Source: Paraburkholderia sp. BCC1886 (lineage in GTDB: Bacteria; Pseudomonadota; Gammaproteobacteria; Burkholderiales; Burkholderiaceae). From it: 64,000 nucleotides of DNA. Below the pieces are notes generated by a model. It saw nothing but the letters and a program-made list of their open reading frames with translations, had not been told where the DNA came from and made no database searches. Positions 27,150 through 35,768 of this stretch are shown piece by piece (within the stretch, counting starts at the first letter, position 1; every line of letters starts with the position of its first letter). Location: NCBI RefSeq assembly GCF_900996245.1, contig NZ_CAAJGK010000040.1, positions 62,001-126,000 on the forward strand. The letters run 5' to 3'. Made by a program: the position numbers and the translations under genes.

Positions 27150-28415
27150 ATGTCCGACGCCAGCCCCGCTGCCGAACCTGCCACGCCGCTTTCTGCCGCG
27201 CTTTCGTCCCCGCTTTCGTCCCCGCTTTCGTCCCCGCTTTCGTCCCCGCTTTCGTCCCCGCTTTCGTCCCCTATCGCCTGCGATATTTTCTGCGCGGTCA
27301 TCGACAACTTCGGCGACATCGGCGTGTGCTGGCGCCTCGCGCGTCAACTCGCGGGCGAACATGACTGGCAAGTACGTGTGTTCGTCGACGATCTGCACGC
27401 GTTCCAGAAACTGTGCCCGTCGCTGGAACTGGATCGCGCCCGCCAGACGGTCGAGGGCATCGTCGTCGAACACTGGCATGCGCCGACCCACGCGGGCGAC
27501 ACCATCGAAGTGGCGGACGTGGTAATCGAAGCATTCGGCTGTGAACTGCCACCCATCTACGTCGCGGCGATGGCGCAGCGCGAACGCGCGCCGGTCTGGC
27601 TCAATCTCGAGTATCTGAGCGCCGAAGACTGGGTCGCCGATTTCCACTTGCGGCCGTCGCCGCATCCGCGTTTCGCGTTGACCAAGACGTTCTTTTTCCC
27701 CGGACTCGGACCGGGCACCGGCGGCGTGCTCAAGGAGCAGCAACTGGACGCCGATCACGCGGCTTTCGACGATTCGCCCAGCGCACGCGAAACGTGGTGG
27801 CTGCAGGCCACCGGCCGCCCGGCACCACCGGCAACGGCCACGGTCGTCTCGCTGTTCGCTTATGAAAACCCCGCCGTCGACAGCCTGCTCGAACAGTGGC
27901 GCGACAGCGCCGACCCGATCGTTCTGCTGGCGCCCGAAGGCCGTATTTCGGGCGCGCTCGCGCGCTTCTTCGACCTGCCGTCGTTCGCGGCCGGCGCATG
28001 CGCGGAACGCGGCAACCTCACTGCGCACTCGCTCGCGTTCACCGAACAATCCGGCTACGACGCGCTGTTGTGGGCCAGCGACGTCAATTTCGTGCGCGGC
28101 GAAGACTCGTTCGTGCGCGCGCAATGGGCGGCGAAACCGTTCGTCTGGCACATCTATCCGCAAGCCGACGACGCGCATCTGCCGAAACTCGACGCCGCGC
28201 TGGCGCACTACGGCAGCACGCTGCCCGCCGCGGCAAACGACGCGCTCGCCCGCTTCTGGCACGCGTGGAACGGTGTCGGCCAGCCGGATTGGGCGGAGTT
28301 CCAGCGCCATCGCGAGGCCTTGCAAACCCGCGCGGTCGAATGGGCGGCCGAACTGGCCCACGTCGGCGACCTCGCTGGAAATCTGGCCTCGTTCGCAAAA
28401 AGTCAGCTAAAATAA
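27150..28415 (+). CDS. earP: EF-P arginine rhamnosyltransferase
   Basis: EarP transfers rhamnose from dTDP-L-rhamnose to Arg32 of elongation factor P, which lets EF-P rescue ribosomes stalled at polyproline. The protein has about 421 residues. The core begins at residue 45 with DIFCAVIDNFGDIGVCWRLA, where Asp52 and Asp56 match the essential pair of the family. Further on are WLNLEYLSAEDWV and RGEDSFVRAQWAAKPFVWHIY, which form the donor site. The N-terminal 44 residues are not conserved and include six LSSP units from a 12-bp tandem repeat. ATG 27150 is taken as the start. The substrate gene efp lies 393 bases downstream. Confidence 0.95.
   Translation: MSDASPAAEPATPLSAALSSPLSSPLSSPLSSPLSSPLSSPIACDIFCAVIDNFGDIGVCWRLARQLAGEHDWQVRVFVDDLHAFQKLCPSLELDRARQTVEGIVVEHWHAPTHAGDTIEVADVVIEAFGCELPPIYVAAMAQRERAPVWLNLEYLSAEDWVADFHLRPSPHPRFALTKTFFFPGLGPGTGGVLKEQQLDADHAAFDDSPSARETWWLQATGRPAPPATATVVSLFAYENPAVDSLLEQWRDSADPIVLLAPEGRISGALARFFDLPSFAAGACAERGNLTAHSLAFTEQSGYDALLWASDVNFVRGEDSFVRAQWAAKPFVWHIYPQADDAHLPKLDAALAHYGSTLPAAANDALARFWHAWNGVGQPDWAEFQRHREALQTRAVEWAAELAHVGDLAGNLASFAKSQLK
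27200..27271. repeat. 12-bp tandem repeat within earP, six perfect copies
   Basis: GCTTTCGTCCCC is repeated six times without a mismatch. It encodes (LSSP)6 near the EarP N-terminus. Perfect identity suggests recent expansion and possible copy-number variation among strains, which would not disturb the frame. Confidence 0.97.
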
Positions 28416-28808
28416 GCGGTTATCCAACGGCCGACGACGCAAGCGCGGCCCGAACCATATCAGCGAACCTGGCCGACTCCCTAACCGTTACAACCGGTTG
28501 ATCCCGTCAGTCACTCCCCGCATCGCAAGATGCATGACACGACTTCACCTGCTCCGGCAGGCGTCGGCGCGCAAGCCCGGGAGCGCAAGCTGTGATTCGG
28601 CGCCACTCGTGACTCCGCCCTTCAGGGTAAAACCCAGGGGTAAAACCCAGGGGTAAAACCCGGGAATTAAACCTCCGGGTCGAAAGCAGGCGCCGGCGAG
28701 CAAAGGCAATGAAGCGCCATGAGGTCCGTCGAGGGCCGCGAAGCCGCTTGCGCCGTATGCCGTTGAGCACAAAAAGTTGAAGCTACTTATTTCGTACAGG
28801 ACAGTTTT
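28416..28808. other. efp upstream region (393 bp)
   Basis: This region carries the efp promoter and leader. It contains a 13-bp tandem repeat near 28628-28665. A weak promoter-like pair, TTGAGC at 28763 and CTTATT at 28786 (17-base spacing), lies just before efp. No protein-coding frame is convincing. Confidence 0.5.
28628..28665. repeat. 13-bp tandem repeat in the efp leader
   Basis: TAAAACCCAGGGG occurs twice (28628 and 28641), followed by a third degenerate copy TAAAACCCGGGA at 28654. Each unit contains CCC and GGG runs, so neighbouring copies could pair as small RNA hairpins. Confidence 0.85.
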
Positions 28809-29366
28809 ATGAAGACCGCTCAGGAACTCCGCACCGGCAACGTCGTGATGATCGGCGCTGACGCAATGGTTGTGCAAAAGGCCGAATACAACAAATCGGG
28901 TCGCAACTCCGCCGTCGTCAAGATGAAGTTCAAGAACCTGCTGACCGGCGCAGGCATGGAAAACGTCTACAAGGCCGACGACAAGTTCGACGTCGTGGTG
29001 CTGGAACGCAAGGAAGTCACCTACTCGTACTTCGCCGACCCGATGTACGTGTTCATGGACGCCGACTACAACCAGTTCGAAGTCGAAGGCGAAATGATGG
29101 GCGACGCGCTCCATTACCTCGAAGACGGCATGGCTTGCGAAGTCGTGTTCTACAACGAGAAAGCCATCTCCGTCGAACTGCCGACCACGCTGGTTCGCGA
29201 AATCATCTATACGGAACCGGCTGTCAAGGGCGATACGTCGTCGGGCAAGGTTCTGAAGACCGCCAAGCTGCAAACCGGCTTCGAATTGCAAGTGCCGCTT
29301 TTCTGCGGCATCGGCGACAAGATCGAAATCGACACGCGTACCCACGAGTACCGCAGCCGCGCCTGA
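28809..29366 (+). CDS. efp: elongation factor P
   Basis: EF-P binds ribosomes stalled on consecutive prolines and promotes peptide bond formation. The 185-residue protein has three beta-barrel domains, the usual length. The loop that reaches the peptidyl-transferase centre reads [13 protein letters not shown] with Arg at position 32, the EarP-dependent type rather than the lysine type modified by EpmA. earP upstream confirms that pathway. dTDP-rhamnose genes are not in this window. Confidence 0.98.
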   Translation: MKTAQELRTGNVVMIGADAMVVQKAEYNKSGRNSAVVKMKFKNLLTGAGMENVYKADDKFDVVVLERKEVTYSYFADPMYVFMDADYNQFEVEGEMMGDALHYLEDGMACEVVFYNEKAISVELPTTLVREIIYTEPAVKGDTSSGKVLKTAKLQTGFELQVPLFCGIGDKIEIDTRTHEYRSRA

Positions 29367-29435
29367 GGCGCACTGCTTGCCTGAATCGCAGCGCCGGTGC
29401 AATGCCGGCGCCGCGAAAACAAATGGCAAAAAACG

Positions 29436-29460
29436 AAGCGCCCTCTCCGGGCGCTTTTTC
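29436..29460 (+). terminator. intrinsic terminator after efp
   Basis: AAGCGCCC and GGGCGCTT pair around TCTCC, followed by TTTC and then TTTTTT. It lies about 70 bases past the efp stop. Confidence 0.9.
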
Positions 29461-29584
29461 TTTTTTGTCGCGCCGTGTATGGTTGAGGAAAACTTTACCG
29501 GCGTGGTTATCCAAATTTCCAGCCCTGCGCCCGGCGCTCCCGCCGCACTTCGCCCAAACCCTTGATAAGTTGATACAAATATCC

Positions 29585-29602
29585 TTGGCACACTCCATGC
29601 TT
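29585..29602 (+). promoter_or_regulatory. sigma-54 (-24/-12) promoter for the CsbD-like gene
   Basis: TTGGCACACTCCATGCTT carries the invariant GG (29587-29588) and GC (29599-29600) separated by exactly ten bases, plus the TTGGCAC consensus half. The predicted start is about 12 bases downstream near 29612, and the CsbD-like ATG is at 29666. A sigma-54 activator gene lies immediately downstream. Confidence 0.75.
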
Positions 29603-29665
29603 ATGGTAAGGAAATCAGCCGACGAAAGTAAGGCGGCTTTATTTCTTCACTAGCGGAGATGCGAA

Positions 29666-29872
29666 ATGAATAACGACATCGCGGAAGGTAAGTGGAAACA
29701 GATGCTTGGCCGGGCAAAAACGGCATGGGGCGAACTGACGGACGACGAATTGACCAAAGCCGAAGGCCGTGCGGACAAACTGGCCGGATTGATTCAGGAA
29801 CGCTACGGCAAAACGCGCGAACAGGCGGAGGTCGAAGTACGCCGCTTTTTCGACAGCAACCGGGATTCTTGA
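29666..29872 (+). CDS. CsbD-like stress protein
   Basis: This is a 68-residue, highly charged helical protein: MNNDIAEGKWKQMLGRAKTA, then WGELTDDELTKAEGRADKLAG, then IQERYGKTREQAEVEVRRFF. The pattern matches the CsbD/YjbJ family, small abundant proteins induced in stress or stationary phase whose biochemical role is unknown. GCGGAG precedes the ATG. Its promoter appears to be sigma-54-dependent, and the next gene encodes an NtrC-type activator 190 bases downstream. Confidence 0.92.
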   Translation: MNNDIAEGKWKQMLGRAKTAWGELTDDELTKAEGRADKLAGLIQERYGKTREQAEVEVRRFFDSNRDS

Positions 29873-30062
29873 GCCGTCGAGTGAAGGATGTACAGACGCA
29901 GCGCCGAGGGTATGCCGGCGCCGCGTCTCGAAGTAAACAAAAAGGACCGGACTACCGTAGACGATTCTCCCCCGCTCGCCCAGGCATTGAGCGGAAAGGG
30001 TCGTGCGGGGTAGGTAGAGCGGTCCATCGGGTAGTCCAATCCATTTAAAAAATGCACTCGCC

Positions 30063-31445
30063 ATGCCACACGCCCTGATTGTTGAAGACGATCCGAATAG
30101 CTTGTCAGGTCTGTCCGCCATCCTCGCCGCGGACGGTTTTTCCGTCGATACGGCGACCACGATCGCCGAAGCCCGCGCTGCGCTCACGCGCTTCATTCCC
30201 GACGTCGTGCTGGTCGACCTGAATCTTCCGGATGGCAGTGGGCTCGACGTGCTCCAGCATCTGCCCGCGCATCCGCCTGGCGGCGCCTTGCCCGTGATCG
30301 TGATGACCGGTAACGCGACGGTCGAGAGCGCGATCGAAGGCCTGCGGCATGGCATCTGGGACTATCTGCTCAAGCCGGTGAACATTCCCCGCCTGCGCAG
30401 CCTGCTCGCGCGCATTCCGCGTCCGTACGAACTGACCGAAGAAGTGCAGACGCTGCGCGCGTCGCTGCGTCAACTCGGCCGTTTCGGCTCGATGGTCGGC
30501 CGCAGCGGCGCCATCCAGCACGTCTACGACACGATCGAACATATTGCGCCGACGGAAGCCGCCGTGCTGATTTCCGGCGAAGCCGGCACCGGCAAGCAGG
30601 TCGCCGCGCGCACCCTGCACGACATGAGCCGGCGCCGCAAAGGTCCGTTCATCACGTTCGACTGCCGCACGGCCGCGAGCCTCGCCGCGCATCGTTCGCT
30701 CGACAGCATTCTGTTCGGCCATGAACGCGGAGCGTTCAGCGGTGCGGACCAGCGCGAGCCCGGTCTCTTCGAACAGGCAAGCGGCGGCACGCTGTTCATC
30801 GACGAGATCGCGGAACTGCCACGTGCGCAGCAGGAAGCGCTGTTGCGCGCACTCGACTCGCAAACCTTCATGCGGGTCGGCGGCACGAACCAGGTGGTCA
30901 CCGACTTCCGCCTGATCGCATCGACACGCAAGTCGCCGCGCGCCGCAGTCGCCGACGGCAGCCTGCACGAAGACCTCGCCCTGCGCCTCGAAGCAGCCGC
31001 GGTCACGCTGCCGCCGTTGCGCGAGCGTGGCGACGATCCCGCGCTGCTCGCGCAGTCGATCGTCGACGAGTTGAATCACGAAGCGCTCACTCACGGCGCC
31101 CCGGAAGGGGCCAAGCAGGTCGGTCCCAACTTCCTGCGTGAATGCCTCGCCTACGAATGGCCGGGCAACGTGCGTGAACTCGAAGACCGCGTGCGGCGCG
31201 CTTACCATGCATCGGGCGACGTGGTCGAATCGCTGCGCGCCGATGAGGCGGGCTCGGCGAACGGACGCGATCTGAACGGCAGCCGGGTGCAGGTGACCGT
31301 CGGCACGCCGCTCGCCGACGTCGAGGAAATGCTGATTCGCGCGACACTCGATGCGGTCGGCGGCACCCGGCATCGCGCGGCATCGCTGCTGGGTATCAGC
31401 CCGAAGACGCTCTACAACAAACTGCAGCGGATGCGCTTGAACTGA
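30063..31445 (+). CDS. NtrC-family sigma-54-dependent response regulator
   Basis: This is a 460-residue transcription activator with three parts. The receiver domain (1-115) has the acidic pair Asp9/Asp10, phospho-acceptor Asp52 in VLVDLNLPDG, Thr82 and Lys104. The AAA+ domain (about 140-375) has Walker A GEAGTGKQ (172-179), the sigma-54-contact loop GAFSGA (223-228) with Ser in place of the usual Thr, and Walker B TLFIDE. The C-terminal Fis-type helix-turn-helix reads HRAASLLGISPKTLYNKLQR. No histidine kinase gene is adjacent, so it is an orphan regulator. The nearest likely target is the CsbD-like gene upstream. Confidence 0.93.
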   Translation: MPHALIVEDDPNSLSGLSAILAADGFSVDTATTIAEARAALTRFIPDVVLVDLNLPDGSGLDVLQHLPAHPPGGALPVIVMTGNATVESAIEGLRHGIWDYLLKPVNIPRLRSLLARIPRPYELTEEVQTLRASLRQLGRFGSMVGRSGAIQHVYDTIEHIAPTEAAVLISGEAGTGKQVAARTLHDMSRRRKGPFITFDCRTAASLAAHRSLDSILFGHERGAFSGADQREPGLFEQASGGTLFIDEIAELPRAQQEALLRALDSQTFMRVGGTNQVVTDFRLIASTRKSPRAAVADGSLHEDLALRLEAAAVTLPPLRERGDDPALLAQSIVDELNHEALTHGAPEGAKQVGPNFLRECLAYEWPGNVRELEDRVRRAYHASGDVVESLRADEAGSANGRDLNGSRVQVTVGTPLADVEEMLIRATLDAVGGTRHRAASLLGISPKTLYNKLQRMRLN

Positions 31446-31480
31446 TGGGCGCGGCAGGCGGGCTTCTGCCGGCCAAAACG

Positions 31481-31516
31481 AAAACGGCACCTTCGAAACG
31501 AGGTGCCGTTTTTTTT
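31481..31516. terminator. bidirectional terminator between regulator and nagZ
   Basis: AAAACGGCACCT (31481-31492) and AGGTGCCGTTTT (31501-31512) form a 12-bp stem with eight loop bases and a run of eight T residues. The A-rich left side allows use in both directions, ending the regulator and the leftward nagZ transcript. Confidence 0.9.
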
Positions 31517-31553
31517 CGCGCGCGAGCGCCTGATTCAGCGCAGCGCGCCGGTC

Positions 31554-32582
31554 TCAGGCAAACGCGCTGCGCAATAGCGCCTGAGCCTGCAGATAGCGCG
31601 GTTGCGCAACCAGCTTGCTCCACGTCAGCGCCTTGCCGCGCGGACGCATGCGCTTCAGACGTCGCCGCGATTCCTTCGACGGCGTGAAGCGCAGCTCATC
31701 CAGCACTTTCTCCGCCTGCTCCGGCTGATTGCAGATCAGCACCATGTCGCAGCCTGCGTGCAAGGCGGCGCTTGCGCCCTCGGTGAGCGTGCCGCCTTGC
31801 CGGGCCGCTTCCATCGACAGATCGTCGCTGAAAATCGCGCCTTCGAAGCGCAACTGCTGGCGCAGAATCTCCTGCAGCCAGACGCGCGAAAAACCCGCCG
31901 GCTTCGCATCCACCTGTGGATAAACCACGTGCGCGGGCAGCACGGCATCGAGCGCGACGCCGAGCCAGTCATAAGGCGCAATATCGTCGCGCAGAATCGC
32001 GTCGAGCGGACGATCGTCGACCGGCATGGCGACGTGCGAATCCGCGTGCGCGAAACCGTGCCCCGGGAAGTGCTTGCCGCAATTGCTCATACCGGCGAGC
32101 GCGAGACCGTGATTCAGGCTCTTCGCGAGCATCGCCACGACACGCGGATCGCGGTGAAACGAGCGATCGCCGATGACTTGCGACTGCCCGTAGTTCAGGT
32201 CGAGCACCGGCGTAAAGCTCATGTCGATACCGCAAGCGCGCAACTCCGCGGCGAGGATGTAGCCGACCGCGGTCGTCACCTTGGTGGCGTGCATCACGTC
32301 GCTATCCCATAGCGCGCCGAGTTTGCCCATCGCCGGCAGTACGGTGAAACCGTCGGTGCGAAAGCGCTGCACGCGGCCGCCTTCGTGATCGACGGCAATC
32401 AGCAGATCCTCACGGATCGCGCGGATCGCCGCAGTGAGCGCGACCAGTTGCGCGCGGCTCTCGTAGTGGCGCGCGAACAGAATTACACCGCCGGTCATCG
32501 GGTGGGCGAGGCGGCGTTTGTCGTCGTCGTTCAGCGTCGTGCCGACCACGTCGAGCATCACCGGTCCGGGAAGGATTTTCAT
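31554..32582 (-). CDS. nagZ: beta-N-acetylhexosaminidase (peptidoglycan recycling)
   Basis: NagZ removes N-acetylglucosamine from 1,6-anhydro-muropeptides in the cytoplasm during cell-wall recycling. The 342-residue GH3 enzyme has the Lys-His region LLIAVDHEGGRVQRFRTDGF, the mobile catalytic loop CGKHFPGHGFAHADSHVAMP (with the His/Asp dyad) and the nucleophile Asp253 in FSDDLSMEAA. ATG at 32582 is the first Met before conserved sequence; the open frame upstream belongs to another frame of acpS. It is the last gene of the long minus-strand run. NagZ products also influence beta-lactamase induction where an AmpR system exists. Confidence 0.96.
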   Translation of the reverse strand: MKILPGPVMLDVVGTTLNDDDKRRLAHPMTGGVILFARHYESRAQLVALTAAIRAIREDLLIAVDHEGGRVQRFRTDGFTVLPAMGKLGALWDSDVMHATKVTTAVGYILAAELRACGIDMSFTPVLDLNYGQSQVIGDRSFHRDPRVVAMLAKSLNHGLALAGMSNCGKHFPGHGFAHADSHVAMPVDDRPLDAILRDDIAPYDWLGVALDAVLPAHVVYPQVDAKPAGFSRVWLQEILRQQLRFEGAIFSDDLSMEAARQGGTLTEGASAALHAGCDMVLICNQPEQAEKVLDELRFTPSKESRRRLKRMRPRGKALTWSKLVAQPRYLQAQALLRSAFA

Positions 32583-32653
32583 CGAATGTCTGGGGGAGAA
32601 AGCTGGGAGAAAAGAAGCGGCTGAACGCCGGAGACGGCGCGTCGCCCGTTCGT

Positions 32654-33112
32654 TCAAGGCGTGGAATCCGGCTCGGTGACTGACGACGTCGGTGGCAACC
32701 CCGGTTGCGATCCCTGCTGCGACGTCTCGGCGATCACGAACGACACCGCATAATCGCGCTCGTCGCTGATCGTCACACGCGCCGTGATACCGCGCGCGTC
32801 GAGCCACTCGGCCAGTTCGCCGGAGGCCACCACCATCGGCTCGCCACTTGGCTTGTTGAGTGTTTGCAGCGCGCGCCATGTCATCGGCCAGTGCATGCCC
32901 ATGCCGATCGCTTTTGAAAACGCTTCCTTCGCCGAGAAACGCGTGGCCAGAAATGCGAGCCCGCGTGCCGCCGACCGCGCCGTGCGGGCGTGGTAAATGC
33001 GCAGTTCGTCGGGGCCGAGCACTTTCTCGGCGAAGCGGCCGTTGGTGCGCGTCATGACCGCCGCCACACGGCTCACTTGCACGATGTCCGTACCGATCCC
33101 GTAGATCGTCAT
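32654..33112 (-). CDS. acpS: holo-[acyl-carrier-protein] synthase
   Basis: AcpS transfers 4'-phosphopantetheine from CoA to the acyl carrier protein, here presumably AcpP encoded 13 kb away. The 152-residue protein shows magnesium ligands Asp9 in [10 protein letters not shown] and Glu63 in [13 protein letters not shown], and the conserved [14 protein letters not shown] segment. The last 20 or so residues are a Ser/Pro/Gln-rich tail beyond the usual length. It lies 16 bases after pdxJ, the typical pdxJ-acpS pair. Confidence 0.96.
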   Translation of the reverse strand: MTIYGIGTDIVQVSRVAAVMTRTNGRFAEKVLGPDELRIYHARTARSAARGLAFLATRFSAKEAFSKAIGMGMHWPMTWRALQTLNKPSGEPMVVASGELAEWLDARGITARVTISDERDYAVSFVIAETSQQGSQPGLPPTSSVTEPDSTP

Positions 33113-33128
33113 GGCCGCGGCCGCCCGC

Positions 33129-33893
33129 TCAGGCGCGCGCGCCGAGACGCGCGGCGACCATGATCGCCTTCATCTCGCGCACGGCGTTTTCCCAGCCCGC
33201 GAAGATCGCATGCGCGACGATCGCGTGACCGATGTTCAACTCGACGATGCCGTCGATCGCCGCGATCTGCTGCACGTTCGTGTAGTGCAGGCCATGGCCC
33301 GCATTCACCTTGATGCCGAGCGTCGCGCCGAACTCGACGGCGCGCACTACGCGTTCGAATTCGCGTTGCTGTTCGGCGGGGTCGTGCGCTTCGGCGTAAC
33401 GGCCGGTGTGCAGTTCGACCACCGGTGCGCCGGCTTCGTGCGCGGCGCGAATCTGCGTTTCGTCCGGATCGATGAACAGCGACACACGCGATTTCGCGTC
33501 GGCCAGTTGCCGGCACGCCGCGCGTACTGCTTCGAATTGTCCGGCGACGTCGAGGCCGCCTTCGGTGGTCAGTTCCTGGCGCTTTTCCGGCACCAGACAC
33601 ACGTCGTGCGGCTGCACTTCGCAGGCGATGTCGAGCATCTCCTGGGTCACCGCGCATTCGAGATTCATGCGCGTTTTCAGCAAGGGGCGCAGCGTGCGCA
33701 CGTCGGCGTCGACGATGTGGCGGCGGTCTTCGCGCAAGTGCAAAGTGATGACGTCGGCGCCGGCTTCCTCGGCCAGCAGCGCCGCGCGGATCGGATCGGG
33801 ATAGGACGTGCCGCGCGCGTTGCGCAGCGTGGCGACGTGATCGATATTCACGCCCAGGTCAATCACAGTCGGCGACGTAAGAAAGAAGCTCAT
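33129..33893 (-). CDS. pdxJ: pyridoxine 5'-phosphate synthase
   Basis: PdxJ condenses 1-deoxy-xylulose 5-phosphate with 3-amino-1-hydroxyacetone 1-phosphate to form pyridoxine 5'-phosphate. The 254-residue TIM-barrel protein begins [20 protein letters not shown] with the active-site ATLRNARG segment, and continues with [24 protein letters not shown] and [22 protein letters not shown] signatures. ATG 33893 overlaps the recO stop (ATGA), which fixes the start and implies coupling. Confidence 0.96.
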   Translation of the reverse strand: MSFFLTSPTVIDLGVNIDHVATLRNARGTSYPDPIRAALLAEEAGADVITLHLREDRRHIVDADVRTLRPLLKTRMNLECAVTQEMLDIACEVQPHDVCLVPEKRQELTTEGGLDVAGQFEAVRAACRQLADAKSRVSLFIDPDETQIRAAHEAGAPVVELHTGRYAEAHDPAEQQREFERVVRAVEFGATLGIKVNAGHGLHYTNVQQIAAIDGIVELNIGHAIVAHAIFAGWENAVREMKAIMVAARLGARA

Positions 33894-34828
33894 AAGCTCT
33901 GCAAGTCGATCAGGATCTGGCGCGTCGCGAGCGGCGTGCCGGCAAGGTAAGTGTTCAGCAGGAAACGCATCAGGGTTTTGCTCTGCGCGATAGTTTGCGC
34001 ACGATGGTAATCGTCCTGCTCCATATCCAGCAAGGTTTGTCCGGACACAATCGGCCATTGCGCGGGCAGCTCGTCCGACGCCTCGCGCACGCCGCGCTCC
34101 GGATCGAATACATAGCGGCCGTCGGCCCGCACGGTTTGACGCGCGACGGTGCGATTGAGCGCCATCGCATAGCCGGTTTCGCGCAGCAGCACGCGCTCGA
34201 ACGAGCGCAACACCTGCACCGGCGGCTCGTCGTGCGCCAGCCGCGTCATCGTCACGACGTAGTGGTGAAAGAGTTGCGGATGCGGGTCTTCGCGCGCGCA
34301 GAACTTGACCAGCAGTTCGTTCACGTAGAAACCGCAGAGCAACGCGTCGCCGGCGAGCGGCAACATGCCGCCGACCCATTCGGCGCCGGTCAATGTGCGC
34401 ACTTCGGATTTGCCCGACCACGACAGCGCGAGCGGCTGGAATGTCTGCAGCACGCCGCGCAACGCGGAGTGCGGACGCTTCGCGCCCTTCGCGACGAGCG
34501 CGAGACGGCCGTGATCGCGCGACAGCACGTCGATAATCAGACTGGTCTCGCGGTACGGGTAGCTGTGCAGCACGAAGGCGGGTTGTTCCGCGATCCGGTA
34601 TTCGGAGGCGGACGAGCGGGACGCGCGCGGGGCTCGCGGGGCACGCGGGGCACTGGTAGACGCCGCTTTACGCGGTTCGCCGTCTGCGCTGTCCTGCGTG
34701 CTTTTACTGGAGGACTTTTTGCTGCTGCGAGCGGCTTTTCTGGCCGGTTCGCGTGCGGGTGCGGCCGGCTCCGAGTCGTCCGGGTCGGCGGCGGAATTCA
34801 GCGTCATCCACGCGTCATTCGTACCCAT
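33890..34828 (-). CDS. recO: DNA repair protein RecO with N-terminal extension
   Basis: RecO works with RecR to load RecA onto single-stranded DNA coated with SSB. The core begins at about residue 76 ([20 protein letters not shown], then [20 protein letters not shown]) with the OB fold, and continues through [20 protein letters not shown]. The first 75 residues are low complexity, rich in Ala, Arg, Ser and Pro, including [11 protein letters not shown]. Most RecO proteins are near 240 residues; this one has 312. The start overlaps the era stop by 14 bases. An internal start is possible but no better ribosome site was seen. Confidence 0.93.
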   Translation of the reverse strand: MGTNDAWMTLNSAADPDDSEPAAPAREPARKAARSSKKSSSKSTQDSADGEPRKAASTSAPRAPRAPRASRSSASEYRIAEQPAFVLHSYPYRETSLIIDVLSRDHGRLALVAKGAKRPHSALRGVLQTFQPLALSWSGKSEVRTLTGAEWVGGMLPLAGDALLCGFYVNELLVKFCAREDPHPQLFHHYVVTMTRLAHDEPPVQVLRSFERVLLRETGYAMALNRTVARQTVRADGRYVFDPERGVREASDELPAQWPIVSGQTLLDMEQDDYHRAQTIAQSKTLMRFLLNTYLAGTPLATRQILIDLQSL

Positions 34829-35714
34829 ACGCGCGAAGTCCGGCTTCGTTGTCGGCCCAACCGCTCTTCACCTTGATGAAGGTTTCCAGGTACACCGGCC
34901 CGTCGAACAGCTTTTCCATGTCGAGCCGCGCCTCGGTGCTGATCTGCTTCAGCTTGGCGCCCTTCTGGCCGATGATCATCGCCTTGTGCGTGTCGCGATC
35001 CACCATGATGGTCGCGAAAATACGCCGCAAGCGCCCTTCCGTCTCGAACTTGTCGATCAGCACGGTGCTGGTGTACGGCAACTCGTCGCCGGTCCAGCGG
35101 AACACTTTTTCGCGCAGGATTTCGGCGGCCAGAAAACGCTCGCTACGATCGGTCAGGTCGTCTTCGCCGTAAATGGGCGCGCCTTCCGGCAGGAACGGCT
35201 TGACCGTGGCCATCAGACGCTTGACGTCGTCGGGATGCTTGGCGGTGAGCGGCACGATCTCGCTGAACTCGCGCAGCGCGCTGATCTGCTGCATGAAGGG
35301 GAACAACGTATCTTTATCGCCCACGCGATCGAGCTTGTTGGCGATCAGCAGCGTGGGCACTTTCGGCGGAATCAGGTCCAGCACTTTCTGGTCGTCCGGG
35401 CCGAAACGGCCGGCTTCGATCACGAACAGGATTGCGTCCACCGACGTCAGCGTCGACGTGACCGCGCGATTCAGCGAGCGGTTCAGCGCGCCGCTGTGCT
35501 TGGTCTGGAAGCCGGGGGTGTCGACGAAAATGTACTGCGCATCGTCGAGCGTGTGGATGCCGGTAATACGGTGGCGCGTGGTCTGCGCCTTGCGCGACGT
35601 GATGCTGACTTTCTGGCCGACCAGCGCGTTCATCAGCGTGGATTTGCCGACGTTCGGACGGCCGACGATGGCGACCATGCCGCAGCGAAAACCGGGGGGA
35701 GTGGGAGTGTTCAT
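34815..35714 (-). CDS. era: GTPase Era
   Basis: Era is an essential GTPase that binds 16S rRNA near its 3' end and assists 30S assembly. The 299-residue protein has the G1 motif [11 protein letters not shown]3 FVDTPGF, G4 NKLD and a C-terminal KH domain with [14 protein letters not shown] 35714 gives [20 protein letters not shown]; the open frame upstream lacks support. It lies between rnc and recO, as in most proteobacteria. Confidence 0.97.
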   Translation of the reverse strand: MNTPTPPGFRCGMVAIVGRPNVGKSTLMNALVGQKVSITSRKAQTTRHRITGIHTLDDAQYIFVDTPGFQTKHSGALNRSLNRAVTSTLTSVDAILFVIEAGRFGPDDQKVLDLIPPKVPTLLIANKLDRVGDKDTLFPFMQQISALREFSEIVPLTAKHPDDVKRLMATVKPFLPEGAPIYGEDDLTDRSERFLAAEILREKVFRWTGDELPYTSTVLIDKFETEGRLRRIFATIMVDRDTHKAMIIGQKGAKLKQISTEARLDMEKLFDGPVYLETFIKVKSGWADNEAGLRAYGYE

Positions 35715-35768
35715 ATTCGGGTTACGGCCGGTTCGGATCGGCGCGCGCGATGGGCGCGCCGAGCGCAA

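Noticed and set aside
27200..27271. Possible CRISPR array or mobile repeat in earP
   Set aside because: The repeats abut with no spacers and encode an in-frame LSSP repeat, so this is a simple tandem repeat.
31554..32879. A longer NagZ starting within acpS
   Set aside because: The extra 99 residues are a shifted reading of acpS without similarity; ATG 32582 gives the normal NagZ N-terminus.
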